64,000 bases of DNA, taken from Croceibacterium_A sp035555595. Lineage in GTDB: Bacteria > Pseudomonadota > Alphaproteobacteria > Sphingomonadales > Sphingomonadaceae. The stretch is taken from assembly GCA_035555595.1 (NCBI GenBank), contig DATMGK010000022.1:1-64000 (forward strand), in the 5' to 3' direction. Shown here piece after piece: positions 7,888 to 16,866 of the stretch; within the stretch, counting starts at the first letter, position 1; every line of letters starts with the position of its first letter. Position numbers and translations under genes: made by a program. The notes beneath the pieces were generated by a model. The model had not been told where the DNA came from. It worked only from the letters and a program-made list of their open reading frames with translations, and ran no database searches.

Positions 7888-9015
7888 ATGACTGACATTA
7901 CGGTACCGGCGCGCAAGCCTGCGCGTCCGTTTTTCTCTTCCGGTCCCTGCGCCAAGCCGCCGGGATATTCCCCTGACAAGCTGGCAACCGAATCGCTCGG
8001 CCGTTCGCATCGCGCGAAGATCGGCAAGACGCGCCTTCAGTATTGCATCGACCTGATGCGCGAAGTGCTGCAGCTGCCCGATACGCACCGCATCGGCATT
8101 GTGCCCGGCTCTGACACTGGCGCCTTCGAAATGGCGATGTGGACCATGCTCGGTGCACGCGATGTAACGGCGCTGGCTTGGGAAAGCTTCGGTGAAGGTT
8201 GGGTCACCGATATCGTCAAGCAGCTGAAGATCGAAGCCACCGTTTCGCGTGCCGATTATGGCCAGCTTCCCGATCTGGACAAGGTCGACTGGTCGAACGA
8301 CGTGCTGTTCACCTGGAACGGCACTACCAGCGGTGCGCGCGTGCCCGATGGCGAATGGATCCCGGCCGATCGCGAAGGGTTGAGCTTTGCCGACGCTACA
8401 AGCGCGGTGTTCGCCTATGACATTCCGTGGGACAAGATCGATGTCGCCACCTTCTCGTGGCAGAAGGTGCTGGGCGGCGAGGGCGGCCATGGCGTCCTTA
8501 TCCTCGGCCCGCGCGCTGTCGAACGGCTGGAAAACCACACCCCAGCCTGGCCGCTGCCCAAGGTGTTCCGCCTGATGAGCAAAGGCAAGCTGGCGGAAGG
8601 TATCTTCAAGGGCGAAACGATCAACACGCCCTCCATGCTGGCAGTCGAAGATGCGATCTGGGCGCTCGAATGGGCCAAGGGTCTGGGCGGTCTGGAAGGG
8701 CTGAAGGCCCGGTCCGACGCCAATGCCGCCGCTCTCGACAAGATCGTGGCGGAGCGTGACTGGCTGGGCCACCTGGCGGTGGACAAGGGTATTCGCTCTC
8801 GCACCTCCGTCTGCCTTACCGTCGATGGCGCCGATGCCGACTTCATCAAGGCCTTCGCCGGCCTGCTGGAGAAGGAAGGCGCGGCCTACGATATCGCCGG
8901 ATACCGCGATGCCCCTCCTGGTCTGCGGATCTGGTGCGGCGCGACCGTGGACACTGCGGATATCGAAGCGCTCGGCCCCTGGCTCGACTGGGCCTGGGCT
9001 TCGCTGAAGAACTGA
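7888..9015 (+). CDS. serC: Phosphoserine aminotransferase
   Basis: The 375-residue PLP enzyme converts 3-phosphohydroxypyruvate and glutamate to phosphoserine in serine biosynthesis, and also acts in pyridoxal phosphate synthesis. The N terminus ARPFFSSGPCAKPPGY and the block SLGRSHRAKIGKTRLQYCI mark the alphaproteobacterial SerC type. The PLP lysine is in TFSWQKVLGGEGGHGVLIL (near residue 196). The ATG at 7888 follows AAGGAGAG. serA follows after a 112 bp spacer filled by a palindromic element, so the two steps of the pathway are adjacent and probably cotranscribed. Confidence 0.95.
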   Translation: MTDITVPARKPARPFFSSGPCAKPPGYSPDKLATESLGRSHRAKIGKTRLQYCIDLMREVLQLPDTHRIGIVPGSDTGAFEMAMWTMLGARDVTALAWESFGEGWVTDIVKQLKIEATVSRADYGQLPDLDKVDWSNDVLFTWNGTTSGARVPDGEWIPADREGLSFADATSAVFAYDIPWDKIDVATFSWQKVLGGEGGHGVLILGPRAVERLENHTPAWPLPKVFRLMSKGKLAEGIFKGETINTPSMLAVEDAIWALEWAKGLGGLEGLKARSDANAAALDKIVAERDWLGHLAVDKGIRSRTSVCLTVDGADADFIKAFAGLLEKEGAAYDIAGYRDAPPGLRIWCGATVDTADIEALGPWLDWAWASLKN

Positions 9016-9023
9016 AATCCCTT

Positions 9024-9108
9024 CGTCATTCCCGCGCAGGCGGGAATCCAGCGGACATGACATGCGCGTGGCGCACCGCTCCGGATCCCCGCATCTGCGG
9101 GGATGACG
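9024..9108. repeat. REP-like palindromic element between serC and serA
   Basis: The ends form an imperfect inverted repeat, CGTCATTCCCGC against GCGGGGATGACG. Each half is itself a hairpin: TTCCCGC-GCAG-GCGGGAA on the left and a perfect ATCCCCGCA stem on the right. A related copy lies after serA. Elements of this shape are common in sphingomonad intergenic DNA. Confidence 0.7.
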
Positions 9109-9127
9109 ACACCAAGGAACACCTGAA

Positions 9128-10711
9128 ATGACCAAGCCCAAAGTCCTTATCTCGGACAAGATGGACCCCAACGCCGCCCGCATTTTTGAAGAGCGCGGCT
9201 GTGATGTGGACGTGATCACCGGCAAGACGCCTGAAGAGCTGAAGGAAATCATCGGCCAGTACGATGGTCTGGCGATCCGGAGCTCGACCAGGGTGACGCA
9301 GGATATTCTCGATTCGGCGACCAATCTGAAGGTCATCGGCCGCGCCGGGATCGGTGTCGACAACGTCGATATTCCCGCCGCCAGCGCCAAGGGCGTGGTG
9401 GTGATGAACACCCCGTTCGGCAACTCGATCACCACTGCCGAACACGCGATCGCGCTGATGTTCGCGCTCGCCCGTCAGCTGCCGGAAGCGAACGCGCAGA
9501 CGCAGGAAGGCCTGTGGCCGAAGAACGGCTTCATGGGCGTGGAAGTGACCGGCAAGACGCTGGGCCTGATCGGCGCCGGCAACATCGGCGGCATCGTGGC
9601 CGACCGTGCGCTGGGCCTGAAGATGAAGGTCGTGGCCTATGACCCGTTCCTTTCGCCCGAACGCGCGGTGGAACTGGGCATCGAGAAGGTGGAACTGGAC
9701 GAATTGCTCGGCCGGGCGGATTTCATCACGCTGCACACCCCGCTGACGGACCAGACGCGCAACATCCTGTCGAAGGAAAACATCGCCAAGACGCGCAAGG
9801 GCGTGCGCATCATAAACTGCGCGCGCGGCGGGCTGGTTGACGAAGCGGCGCTGAAGGAAGCGCTCGATTCCGGCCATGTGGCAGGCGCTGCGCTGGACGT
9901 GTTCCAGACGGAACCGGCCAAGGAATCGCCGCTGTTCGGCACGCCGAACTTCATCTGCACGCCGCACCTCGGCGCCTCCACCAATGAAGCGCAGGTCAAC
10001 GTGGCGCTTCAGGTCGCGGAACAGATGGCCGATTATCTGGTCAACGGCGGCATCACCAACGCTCTCAACGTCCCGTCGCTGAGCGCGGAGGAAGCGCCGA
10101 AGCTGAAGCCATATATGGCGCTGGCGGAAAACCTTGGTTCGCTGGTTGGGCAGCTGACCACGGGTTCGCTTCCGCGCATCTCGATCCACACCGAAGGTGC
10201 GGCTGCAGAACTGAACATCAAGCCGATCGTCGCCGCCGTGCTGGCCGGGTTTCTGCGTCAGCAGTCGGATACGGTGAACATGGTCAATGCGCCGTTCCTG
10301 GCCAAGGAACGCGGCATTGAAGTGCGCGAAGTCAGGACGGAACGCGAAGGCGATTACCACACGCTGCTGCGCGTTTCGGTGAAGACGGAGCAGGGCGAAC
10401 GTTCTGTCGCGGGCACGCTGTTCAGCAATTCGGAGCCGCGCCTGATCGAACTGTTCGGCATCAAGGTGGAGGCCGAGCTGGCTGGCCACATGATGTATAT
10501 CGTCAACGAAGACGCGCCGGGCTTCATCGGCCGCATCGGCACGCTTCTGGGCGAAAGCGGCATCAACATCGGCACTTTCAACCTCGGCCGCCGCGAAGCG
10601 GGTGGGGAAGCGGTGCTGCTGCTGTCCGTGGACGGCGATGTGCCGGTGGATGTGCTGGAAAAGGCCCGTGCCCTTCCGGGTGTGAAGCGGGTCATGGCGC
10701 TGACCTTCTGA
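9128..10711 (+). CDS. serA: D-3-phosphoglycerate dehydrogenase
   Basis: The 527-residue enzyme carries out the first committed step of serine biosynthesis, NAD-dependent oxidation of 3-phosphoglycerate. It is the long (type I) form. The substrate and NAD domains include LKVIGRAGIGVDNVDIPAA, the Rossmann motif LGLIGAGNIGGIVA (near residue 147) and the catalytic-loop motif HTPLTDQTRNIL. An intervening domain follows, then a C-terminal ACT domain (MMYIVNEDAPGFIGRIGTLLGE), where serine feedback acts in many members. It is flanked on both sides by REP-like palindromes. Confidence 0.96.
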   Translation: MTKPKVLISDKMDPNAARIFEERGCDVDVITGKTPEELKEIIGQYDGLAIRSSTRVTQDILDSATNLKVIGRAGIGVDNVDIPAASAKGVVVMNTPFGNSITTAEHAIALMFALARQLPEANAQTQEGLWPKNGFMGVEVTGKTLGLIGAGNIGGIVADRALGLKMKVVAYDPFLSPERAVELGIEKVELDELLGRADFITLHTPLTDQTRNILSKENIAKTRKGVRIINCARGGLVDEAALKEALDSGHVAGAALDVFQTEPAKESPLFGTPNFICTPHLGASTNEAQVNVALQVAEQMADYLVNGGITNALNVPSLSAEEAPKLKPYMALAENLGSLVGQLTTGSLPRISIHTEGAAAELNIKPIVAAVLAGFLRQQSDTVNMVNAPFLAKERGIEVREVRTEREGDYHTLLRVSVKTEQGERSVAGTLFSNSEPRLIELFGIKVEAELAGHMMYIVNEDAPGFIGRIGTLLGESGINIGTFNLGRREAGGEAVLLLSVDGDVPVDVLEKARALPGVKRVMALTF

Positions 10712-10736
10712 AGATCGACGGCCACTTGCAAATATT

Positions 10737-10804
10737 CGTCTCCGCCGCGAAAGCGGGGGCCCCGGCATTTGCCGCACCGGGTTTCCGCCTTCGCGGGGAT
10801 GACG
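10737..10804. repeat. Second REP-like palindromic element, after serA
   Basis: The ends read CGTCTCCGCCGC and GCGGGGATGACG, a degenerate version of the element at 9024-9108. Inner segments CCCCGGC and GCACCGGG add further pairing. It fills the spacer between serA and hisZ. Confidence 0.6.
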
Positions 10805-10826
10805 AATTGAGGGAAGTGCCGTCACC

Positions 10827-11939
10827 ATGATTGATCCCGCCGCCGACCTTCTGCCCGAAGGGCTCGAAGACCGCCTGCCGCAAAGCACGGCGGCTGCGGC
10901 GCGGATCGAACATGCCGTGCTGGGTGTTCTCGACGCCCATGGGTATGACCGCGTCCGCCCCCCGCTGATCGAATTCATGCAGTCGATGGCGCGGCGGATG
11001 GACGGGGTGAAGACCCGCAAGCTGTTCCGCTTCGTCGATCCGCGCAGCTTGCGCACGCTGGCCCTGCGGTCTGACATGACGCCGCAGGTCGGCCGGATCG
11101 CCGCCACGGGCCTTGCCGGAAAGCAGCGCCCGCTGCGCCTGTGCTATGCGGGGCAGGTGGTGCGGATCGCGGGCGACACGCTGGACCCACGCCGCGAAAA
11201 TCTCCAGCTTGGTGCGGAGCTGATCGGACGTGACACGGTGGCCGCCGCGGCGGAGATCGTGGAACTGGCGATTGCATCGCTGGAAGCGGCTGGCGCCACG
11301 GGCATCTCGGTCGATTTCACATTGCCCGATCTGGTCGATACCCTGGCCGCGGGCGAATTTCCGCTGACGCCGGCACAAGTGCAGGCCGTGCGGCGAGAGC
11401 TTGATGCCAAGGATGCTGGCGGCCTGCGCGAAGCAGGGGGCGAGGCTTATCTGCCGCTGCTTTATGCCAGCGGCCCGTTCCCCGATGCGCTGGCCAAGCT
11501 GGCGGGCATCGACACCATCGGTGTGCTTGCCACGCGTATCGAGGCGCTGCGCCAGATTGCCGCACGTGTGGAGGGCCGGGCACGGCTGACGCTGGATCCA
11601 TCGGAACGGCATGGGTTCGAATACCAGACGTGGTTCGGCTTCTCGATCTACGCGGAAGGTGTGCGGGGCACGCTGGGGCGTGGCGGCACTTACCTTATCG
11701 GTGGCAGCGACGAGCCTGCGACCGGGTTTTCCCTCTACCCGGAAGAACTGGTGGACGCGGTCAAAGCGGGGGAGCGGAGCCGCGATTCGGTTTTCCTGCC
11801 ACTGGGCCATGACACGGCAACGGCGGCCAGATTGCGCGCGACCGGCTGGCGCACCGTTGCCGCTCTGGACGAAGGGGACGATCCCCGCGCGCTCGGCTGT
11901 ACTCATCGGCTGGAAGGCGACGAGCCAACGCCGCTCTGA
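10827..11939 (+). CDS. hisZ: ATP phosphoribosyltransferase regulatory subunit
   Basis: The 370-residue protein is a catalytically dead paralogue of histidyl-tRNA synthetase that activates the short form of HisG, the first enzyme of histidine synthesis. The class II fold is visible in LLPEGLEDRLPQSTAAAARIEH, RPPLIEF, the motif-2 region LALRSDMTPQVGRIA followed by PLRLCYAGQVVR, and the motif-3-like LGRGGTYLIGG. It lacks the C-terminal anticodon-binding domain of true HisRS, which supports HisZ. It is on the same strand as serA, with a palindromic spacer between them. Confidence 0.88.
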   Translation: MIDPAADLLPEGLEDRLPQSTAAAARIEHAVLGVLDAHGYDRVRPPLIEFMQSMARRMDGVKTRKLFRFVDPRSLRTLALRSDMTPQVGRIAATGLAGKQRPLRLCYAGQVVRIAGDTLDPRRENLQLGAELIGRDTVAAAAEIVELAIASLEAAGATGISVDFTLPDLVDTLAAGEFPLTPAQVQAVRRELDAKDAGGLREAGGEAYLPLLYASGPFPDALAKLAGIDTIGVLATRIEALRQIAARVEGRARLTLDPSERHGFEYQTWFGFSIYAEGVRGTLGRGGTYLIGGSDEPATGFSLYPEELVDAVKAGERSRDSVFLPLGHDTATAARLRATGWRTVAALDEGDDPRALGCTHRLEGDEPTPL

Positions 11940-12044
11940 TCATCCGCCAATAAGGCTGGACGGCTTGCAAGGCAGGCTTCCGCAGCCACATAATGATCGT
12001 ATTTATTGCGTACGGAAGCCGTGGTGGAAGAGGCCTGAGGGGCC

Positions 12045-12452
12045 ATGAAAGACCGGATACTCGCAGAACCTACTTTTGCCCTTGGCGCGCTGGTGTGGCT
12101 TGTCGCGGCCACGCTGTTTCCGTGGCAGCTTGGCCTTGCAGGTGCATCGGTGGGTGGGTTCGTGGCCTATCTCGTTATTGCCGGTGCCTTGCTTGCGGTG
12201 GCGGACGCCGTGCTGAACCCGACATTTTATCACCGCTGGGATGATGTGGCGTTACAGGGCCTGTTCTGGACGATCGGTCTTTCCGTACCGTCCGCCATCC
12301 TGTTCGCATTCGGCATGCACGCCGCCCCAGCGACCGAGAAATTTCAGGATGATCTTTGCGTAATGGCCGGGCTTGCCAATCCCGCCGACAACACCGAAAG
12401 CGCGCTTGAAGAAGCACTGGAACCGTCGGAACGCTGCGAAGTGAGCCGCTGA
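12045..12452 (+). CDS. Small membrane protein of unknown function
   Basis: The 135-residue protein has about three hydrophobic segments, near residues 13-28, 33-54 and 70-91, and an acidic hydrophilic tail (NTESALEEALEPSERCE). I do not recognise a family. The ATG at 12045 follows AGGCCTGAGGGGCC. It lies between hisZ and purA on the same strand; 92 bp separate it from purA. Confidence 0.65.
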   Translation: MKDRILAEPTFALGALVWLVAATLFPWQLGLAGASVGGFVAYLVIAGALLAVADAVLNPTFYHRWDDVALQGLFWTIGLSVPSAILFAFGMHAAPATEKFQDDLCVMAGLANPADNTESALEEALEPSERCEVSR

Positions 12453-12544
12453 AGCGGTCGTAAGGCGGCACAGGCATTGCCACGCGCGAACACAGGGCCT
12501 AGGCGGCCCGCGGTTTCCCACCCCGCACAGGAAGGCAGATATCC

Positions 12545-13834
12545 TTGGCCAACGTAACGGTGATCGGCGCCCAGTGGGGCGATGAAGGCAAAGGCAAGAT
12601 TGTCGACTGGCTGGCCAGCCGCGCCGATGTGGTCGTGCGCTTCCAGGGCGGCCACAACGCCGGGCACACGCTGGTCGTCGGCAATACCACTTACAAGCTC
12701 AGCCTGCTGCCATCTGGTATCGTCACCGGCACACTGTCCATCGTGGGCAACGGCGTGGTGCTCGATCCCTGGGCGTTGAAGGCCGAGATTGAGCGGCTTG
12801 AGGCACAGGGTGTGTCGATCACGCCGAAAAACTTCGCCATCGCCGATAACTGCCCGCTGATTCTGCCGCTGCACCGCGATCTCGACGCCCTGCGCGAAAA
12901 CGCGGCGGGCAAGGGCAAGATCGGCACCACCGGCCGCGGTATCGGCCCTGCTTATGAAGACAAGGTTGGCCGCCGCGCGATCCGCGTGTGCGATCTGGCC
13001 CATCTGCATGAACTGGAACCGCTGCTCGACCGGCTTTGCGCGCATCATGATGCGCTGCGTGCCGGCTTTGGCGAACCACCGGTCGATCGTGCGGCATTGC
13101 TGGCAGAACTGCGCGAAATCGCCCCGTTCGTGCAGCAGTTTGCCCAGCCGGTGTGGCTGACCCTGCGCGAAGAACGCCGCAAGGGTTCGCGCATCCTGTT
13201 CGAAGGCGCGCAGGGCGTGCTGCTGGATGTGGATCACGGTACTTATCCGTTCGTCACCAGCTCCAACACGGTCAGCGGCACGGTCGCTTCTGGTAGTGGG
13301 CTGGGGCCCAATGCCGCGGGCTTCGTGCTGGGCATCGTCAAGGCGTACACCACCCGCGTCGGGTCCGGCCCGTTCCCGACCGAACTGGACGACGCCGATG
13401 GCCAGCGTTTGGGCGAACGCGGGCACGAATTCGGCACGGTGACGGGTCGCCAGCGCCGCTGTGGCTGGTTCGATGCGGTGCTGGTGCGGCAAAGCTGCGC
13501 AATCAGTGGCGTGACCGGCATAGCATTGACGAAGCTGGATGTTCTCGACGGTTTCGAGACGCTGAAGATCTGCACCGGCTATCGCCTGCGCGGAAAGGAG
13601 ATCGACTATCTTCCCGCCAGCGCGGCCGAACAGGCCGAGTGCGAGCCCATTTACGAGGAAATGCCGGGCTGGAGTGAATCCACCGCCGGCGCACGCCGCT
13701 GGGCGGACCTTCCGGCACAGGCGATCAAATACATTCGCCGGATCGAAGAGCTTATCGAATGCCCCGTGGCATCGGTATCCACCAGTCCGGAACGTGACGA
13801 TACAATTCTTGTGCGTGACCCCTTCGCAGACTGA
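12545..13834 (+). CDS. purA: Adenylosuccinate synthetase
   Basis: The 429-residue enzyme joins IMP and aspartate using GTP, the first step from IMP to AMP. The N terminus ANVTVIGAQWGDEGKGKIVDW contains the GTP-binding signature GDEGKGK, followed by FQGGHNAGHTLV and GTTGRGIGPAYEDKVGR, and near the end TGRQRRCGWFD. The length is normal. The start is TTG at 12545: the conserved N terminus begins at the next codon and there is no ATG nearby. Confidence 0.96.
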   Translation: MANVTVIGAQWGDEGKGKIVDWLASRADVVVRFQGGHNAGHTLVVGNTTYKLSLLPSGIVTGTLSIVGNGVVLDPWALKAEIERLEAQGVSITPKNFAIADNCPLILPLHRDLDALRENAAGKGKIGTTGRGIGPAYEDKVGRRAIRVCDLAHLHELEPLLDRLCAHHDALRAGFGEPPVDRAALLAELREIAPFVQQFAQPVWLTLREERRKGSRILFEGAQGVLLDVDHGTYPFVTSSNTVSGTVASGSGLGPNAAGFVLGIVKAYTTRVGSGPFPTELDDADGQRLGERGHEFGTVTGRQRRCGWFDAVLVRQSCAISGVTGIALTKLDVLDGFETLKICTGYRLRGKEIDYLPASAAEQAECEPIYEEMPGWSESTAGARRWADLPAQAIKYIRRIEELIECPVASVSTSPERDDTILVRDPFAD

Positions 13835-13873
13835 CGCTAAGACTGCTGTCTGGCGTCTGGAGACCCTATCGCT

Positions 13874-14605
13874 GTGACATCGCGTGAAAAAACGGGATTA
13901 CTGCCGCTGGAAGGCAGCATTCCCGAACGGCCTTTTTCCGAAAAGGCGCTGACGGTGGCGTGGGGCGCGATCCAGTGGCCCTGGCTTTTGCGCAGTCTGT
14001 GGGGTGGCAAGCTGGCCGACAAGCAGGCGCTGCTTGATCGGCTGGGCCTGCCACATGATGCGCTGCCCCATCTCGGAAGCTGGAAGGCCGATACCTGGTT
14101 CCTGTGGCGGATTGTCGAGGCGATTGAACGCCTGCGCCCGAAAGAGGTGGTGGAGCTGGGATGCGGTGCTTCCACGCTGGTGATCGCAAAGGCGCTCGAT
14201 CAATGCGGGGGCGGGCGGCTGTCCAGCTATGATCAGCATGCCGGTTTCGTGGAATCGACTTCACACTGGCTGGAGAGCCATGGCCTCGATGCCGATCTGC
14301 GCCATGCGCCCTTGGTGGAAGATTCGACCCACTGGTCGCACGTCTGGTACGCGCTGCATTCGCTTCCGCGAGAGATCGACCTGTTGGTGATTGACGGACC
14401 GCCTTGGTCGCTCAATCCCTTCATTCGCGGGCGGGCGGAAACCCTGTTCGATCGCATCGTGCCGGGCGGCATGGTGTTGCTGGATGATGCCGCGCGCCCC
14501 GGTGAGCGGCTGGTCGCCGCGCGGTGGAAGCGCGATTGGCCGGAATTCGAATTTACTTTGCTGCCGGGCGCCAAGGGCACGCTGATAGGCCAGCGAAAAG
14601 CTTAA
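13874..14605 (+). CDS. Class I SAM-dependent methyltransferase
   Basis: The 243-residue protein starts at GTG. The SAM-binding glycine motif VVELGCGASTLVIAKAL is near residue 93, followed by an acidic strand end (LSSYDQHAGF) and LLVIDGPPWSLNP, a pattern of the Methyltransf_24 group that often modifies sugars or small molecules. A tryptophan-rich N-terminal region precedes the fold. The substrate is unknown. It starts 40 bp after purA and could be read from the same transcript. Confidence 0.75.
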   Translation: MTSREKTGLLPLEGSIPERPFSEKALTVAWGAIQWPWLLRSLWGGKLADKQALLDRLGLPHDALPHLGSWKADTWFLWRIVEAIERLRPKEVVELGCGASTLVIAKALDQCGGGRLSSYDQHAGFVESTSHWLESHGLDADLRHAPLVEDSTHWSHVWYALHSLPREIDLLVIDGPPWSLNPFIRGRAETLFDRIVPGGMVLLDDAARPGERLVAARWKRDWPEFEFTLLPGAKGTLIGQRKA

Positions 14606-14673
14606 TAAAAAGCAATATCGGGCTTGACCCGAGTTTTGCATGTTCGCATTATGTTCTCTCTGTTGAGGGGATC

Positions 14674-15666
14674 ATGATGTCCGTGCCCGATTTCTCTTAT
14701 GCCGTCCCCGGCGATGGCATGGCCATGCCTTTTACCGTCTCGATTCTGGCCGACTGCGGGGATGTGCGGGAAGATCTGCTGGCGGATGCCGAGAATTCGG
14801 GACTCATCGTGCGGGAATGTGGCCCTGTCTCGGCGCTGCTGGACAGCGGAGCAGAGCCGGCGGGTGAAATCGTGCTGGTCGATTGTCAGGCGCCCGATGG
14901 GGGAATCATCCCCGCGCTCATACAACTCGATATGTTCGCGGCGCGGACGGGCGCGTACCTGATCGTATCGACCAGTGCTGAACTGCTGGATGATGTCTTC
15001 GCCTGCTGCGATCAATCGTGCCCGCAGATTCTGGTCGATCCGACGCCCGCAGACCGGGTTCTCGCTCTTGGTCGCGCGCGGGCAGGCGCTCCGGGGCGCA
15101 GGGTGCGTGAACTCAATCAGGAAGATCGACTGACCCTGCTGCGCCTGACCGAACAAGTGGGAGAGATAGCGCGGCGGCTGGATCGGCTGAATACCGGTGC
15201 CGGTGCCGGTGCCGGGGGCGGGCAGGCGGGAAGTGCCTTCCGGTTTGAAAGCCCGGTCCAAGGCTACAATGCTCCTCGCGATGAAGGGGAAGCTCGGCTC
15301 ACCCGTCCTTTGCGCCAATCTCTTCCCGATCCCCGGCTGATCCGGCGGATCATTCGCCAGCGGCAGCTGCGCGCCCGTTTCTTCGATGGCGAACTGTTCG
15401 CCGATCCGGCTTGGGACATCTTGCTCGATCTGACTGCGGCGCGGGCGGAACATGCGCGGGTTTCGGTGACATCGGCCTGCATCGCCAGCGGCGTGCCGCC
15501 CACCACTGCCTTGCGCTGGATCAGCCAGATGACGGACGCGGGTCTGATCGAGCGTGTGCGGGATGATGGGGACAAACGGCGCGCATTCGTGGCGCTGAGC
15601 GATTCCGCGGCAGGGGCGATGGCGTGCTATTTCGCGGAAGCGGGGGAACTGGCGCAGGCCCTCTGA
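14674..15666 (+). CDS. MarR-like winged-helix regulator with an N-terminal receiver-like domain
   Basis: The 330-residue protein has a C-terminal winged helix of MarR type (residues about 240-325: SVTSACIASGVPPTTALRWISQM, then DAGLIERVRDDGDKRRAFVALS). It is preceded by a domain of alternating strands (TVSILADCGDVREDLLAD, IVLVDCQAPDGG) and a linker with a GAGAG repeat. The ATG at 14674, with a second ATG one codon later, follows TTGAGGGG. It lies directly upstream of the dmeF operon on the same strand, 135 bp away, so it is a candidate but unproven regulator of the operator at 15728. No copy of that operator precedes its own gene. Confidence 0.7.
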   Translation: MMSVPDFSYAVPGDGMAMPFTVSILADCGDVREDLLADAENSGLIVRECGPVSALLDSGAEPAGEIVLVDCQAPDGGIIPALIQLDMFAARTGAYLIVSTSAELLDDVFACCDQSCPQILVDPTPADRVLALGRARAGAPGRRVRELNQEDRLTLLRLTEQVGEIARRLDRLNTGAGAGAGGGQAGSAFRFESPVQGYNAPRDEGEARLTRPLRQSLPDPRLIRRIIRQRQLRARFFDGELFADPAWDILLDLTAARAEHARVSVTSACIASGVPPTTALRWISQMTDAGLIERVRDDGDKRRAFVALSDSAAGAMACYFAEAGELAQAL

Positions 15667-15727
15667 CGAGGGAATCCTGCTCTATCCGTGCTCTCGCAAT
15701 GCAGGTGCGCGCTTGCTACCGCATCGC

Positions 15728-15766
15728 TGTAACGCCGTGTAACCGATCGCATTACCGTAATTTACT
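15728..15766 (+). promoter_or_regulatory. Composite operator, site 1 (dmeF operon)
   Basis: The order is TGTAAC, 4 bp, TGTAAC, 7 bp, then the perfect 5-1-5 palindrome ATTACCGTAAT (15751-15761), then TTACT. It ends 35 bp before the dmeF start. The same arrangement, in the same orientation relative to its gene, heads the convergent minus-strand operon (site 2). The copies match over about 40 bp apart from the spacers. Confidence 0.75.
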
Positions 15767-15801
15767 GGGAGCGAGCCGGCCTCCATTCCAAAGGCACAAC
15801 G

Positions 15802-16866
15802 ATGCATTCAGGTCCATCCCACGATCACGGTCATCATCACCACCATCATCACGATGATGCACAGATTGCGACCGATCCGCACGGGGGCTGTAAATGGGCG
15901 CCCGGGCGTGGATATTTCCTTGGTTCGTCGCACGATCGCAATGCGCGCAAGACCGCGTGGGTGCTGGCGCTCTGTGCGGTCACCATGGTGGTGGAGGTCG
16001 TTGCGGGCCTCATGTTCGGCTCCATGGCGCTGCTCGCGGACGGGCTGCACATGGCGACGCACGCGGGCGTCATGCTCGTCGCCGCTGCCGCCTATCGCAT
16101 TGCATGGCGCCGCCGGGCGGACCCGTCGTTTTCCCTCGGCACCGGCAAAGTGGGCGATCTGGCCGCTTTTGCCAGCGCGCTCGCCCTCGCGGCGACGGCG
16201 GTGGGGCTGGCGATAGAAAGCGGGCGGCGTCTGTTCGAACCCGTTCCGATCGCCTTCGACGAAGCGATACCGGTAGCGTTTCTGGGTCTGGTGGTGAACC
16301 TGCTCTCGGTCTGGCTGCTGCATGACGATGGGCACGATCACGGGCATGGGCATGGCCACGGCCATTCACACGGCCATTCGCATGCCCACCAGGATCACGA
16401 CGACCATGATCATGACCATGAGGGGCACGATCACAAGCACCATCACGATCTCAACCTGCGGGCGGCCTACGCTCATGTCGTTTCCGACGCGGGCCTGGGC
16501 GTCATGGCGATCGCCGGCCTGTTCGCCGCGCGCGAACTGGGCTGGGTGTGGCTGGATCCCGTGCTCGGCATTCTCGCCGCCGTGGTTATTTTCCGTTGGT
16601 CTGTGGGCTTGCTGCGCGCTGCGGGTGCTGTCCTGCTGGACAAGGTGCCGGATGAAGCACTGGCGCGCCGCATTCGTGCGCGACTGGAACGGGATGGCGC
16701 GCGTGTGACCGATTTTCACCTCTGGCGCGTCGGCCCGGGTCATCACGCCCTGATTGTTTCGCTGGCCGGGGCCAGCCAGCCGGTTTCGCATTACCGTGGC
16801 AGTCTGGGCGATATATCCACGCTGGCACACGTCACGATCGAAACGGACGAGGGGGCCGCCGGGTAA
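15802..16866 (+). CDS. dmeF: CDF-family divalent metal exporter, DmeF type
   Basis: The 354-residue protein is an inner-membrane cation diffusion facilitator, expected to export Co(II) or Ni(II) by proton antiport. Six membrane spans can be placed. The region FLGSSHDRNARKTAWVLALCA near residue 40 is typical of DmeF. Span 2 reads LLADGLHMATHAG, with H-x3-H where zinc transporters have H-x3-D; span 5 reads HVVSDAGLG. The N terminus is His-rich, and a very long His/Asp loop lies between spans 4 and 5 (residues about 174-214). A C-terminal cytoplasmic domain follows. The stop overlaps the next start (TAATG). It is unusual for an exporter to lead an importer operon. Confidence 0.88.
   Translation: MHSGPSHDHGHHHHHHHDDAQIATDPHGGCKWAPGRGYFLGSSHDRNARKTAWVLALCAVTMVVEVVAGLMFGSMALLADGLHMATHAGVMLVAAAAYRIAWRRRADPSFSLGTGKVGDLAAFASALALAATAVGLAIESGRRLFEPVPIAFDEAIPVAFLGLVVNLLSVWLLHDDGHDHGHGHGHGHSHGHSHAHQDHDDHDHDHEGHDHKHHHDLNLRAAYAHVVSDAGLGVMAIAGLFAARELGWVWLDPVLGILAAVVIFRWSVGLLRAAGAVLLDKVPDEALARRIRARLERDGARVTDFHLWRVGPGHHALIVSLAGASQPVSHYRGSLGDISTLAHVTIETDEGAAG

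Noticed and set aside
15197..15222. GCCGGT tandem repeats
   Set aside because: Only three short units inside the MarR-like gene, encoding a Gly-Ala linker.
16322..16445. Short tandem repeat-like DNA rich in CAC and CAT
   Set aside because: It encodes the His-rich cytoplasmic loop of DmeF, so it is coding constraint rather than a DNA repeat.
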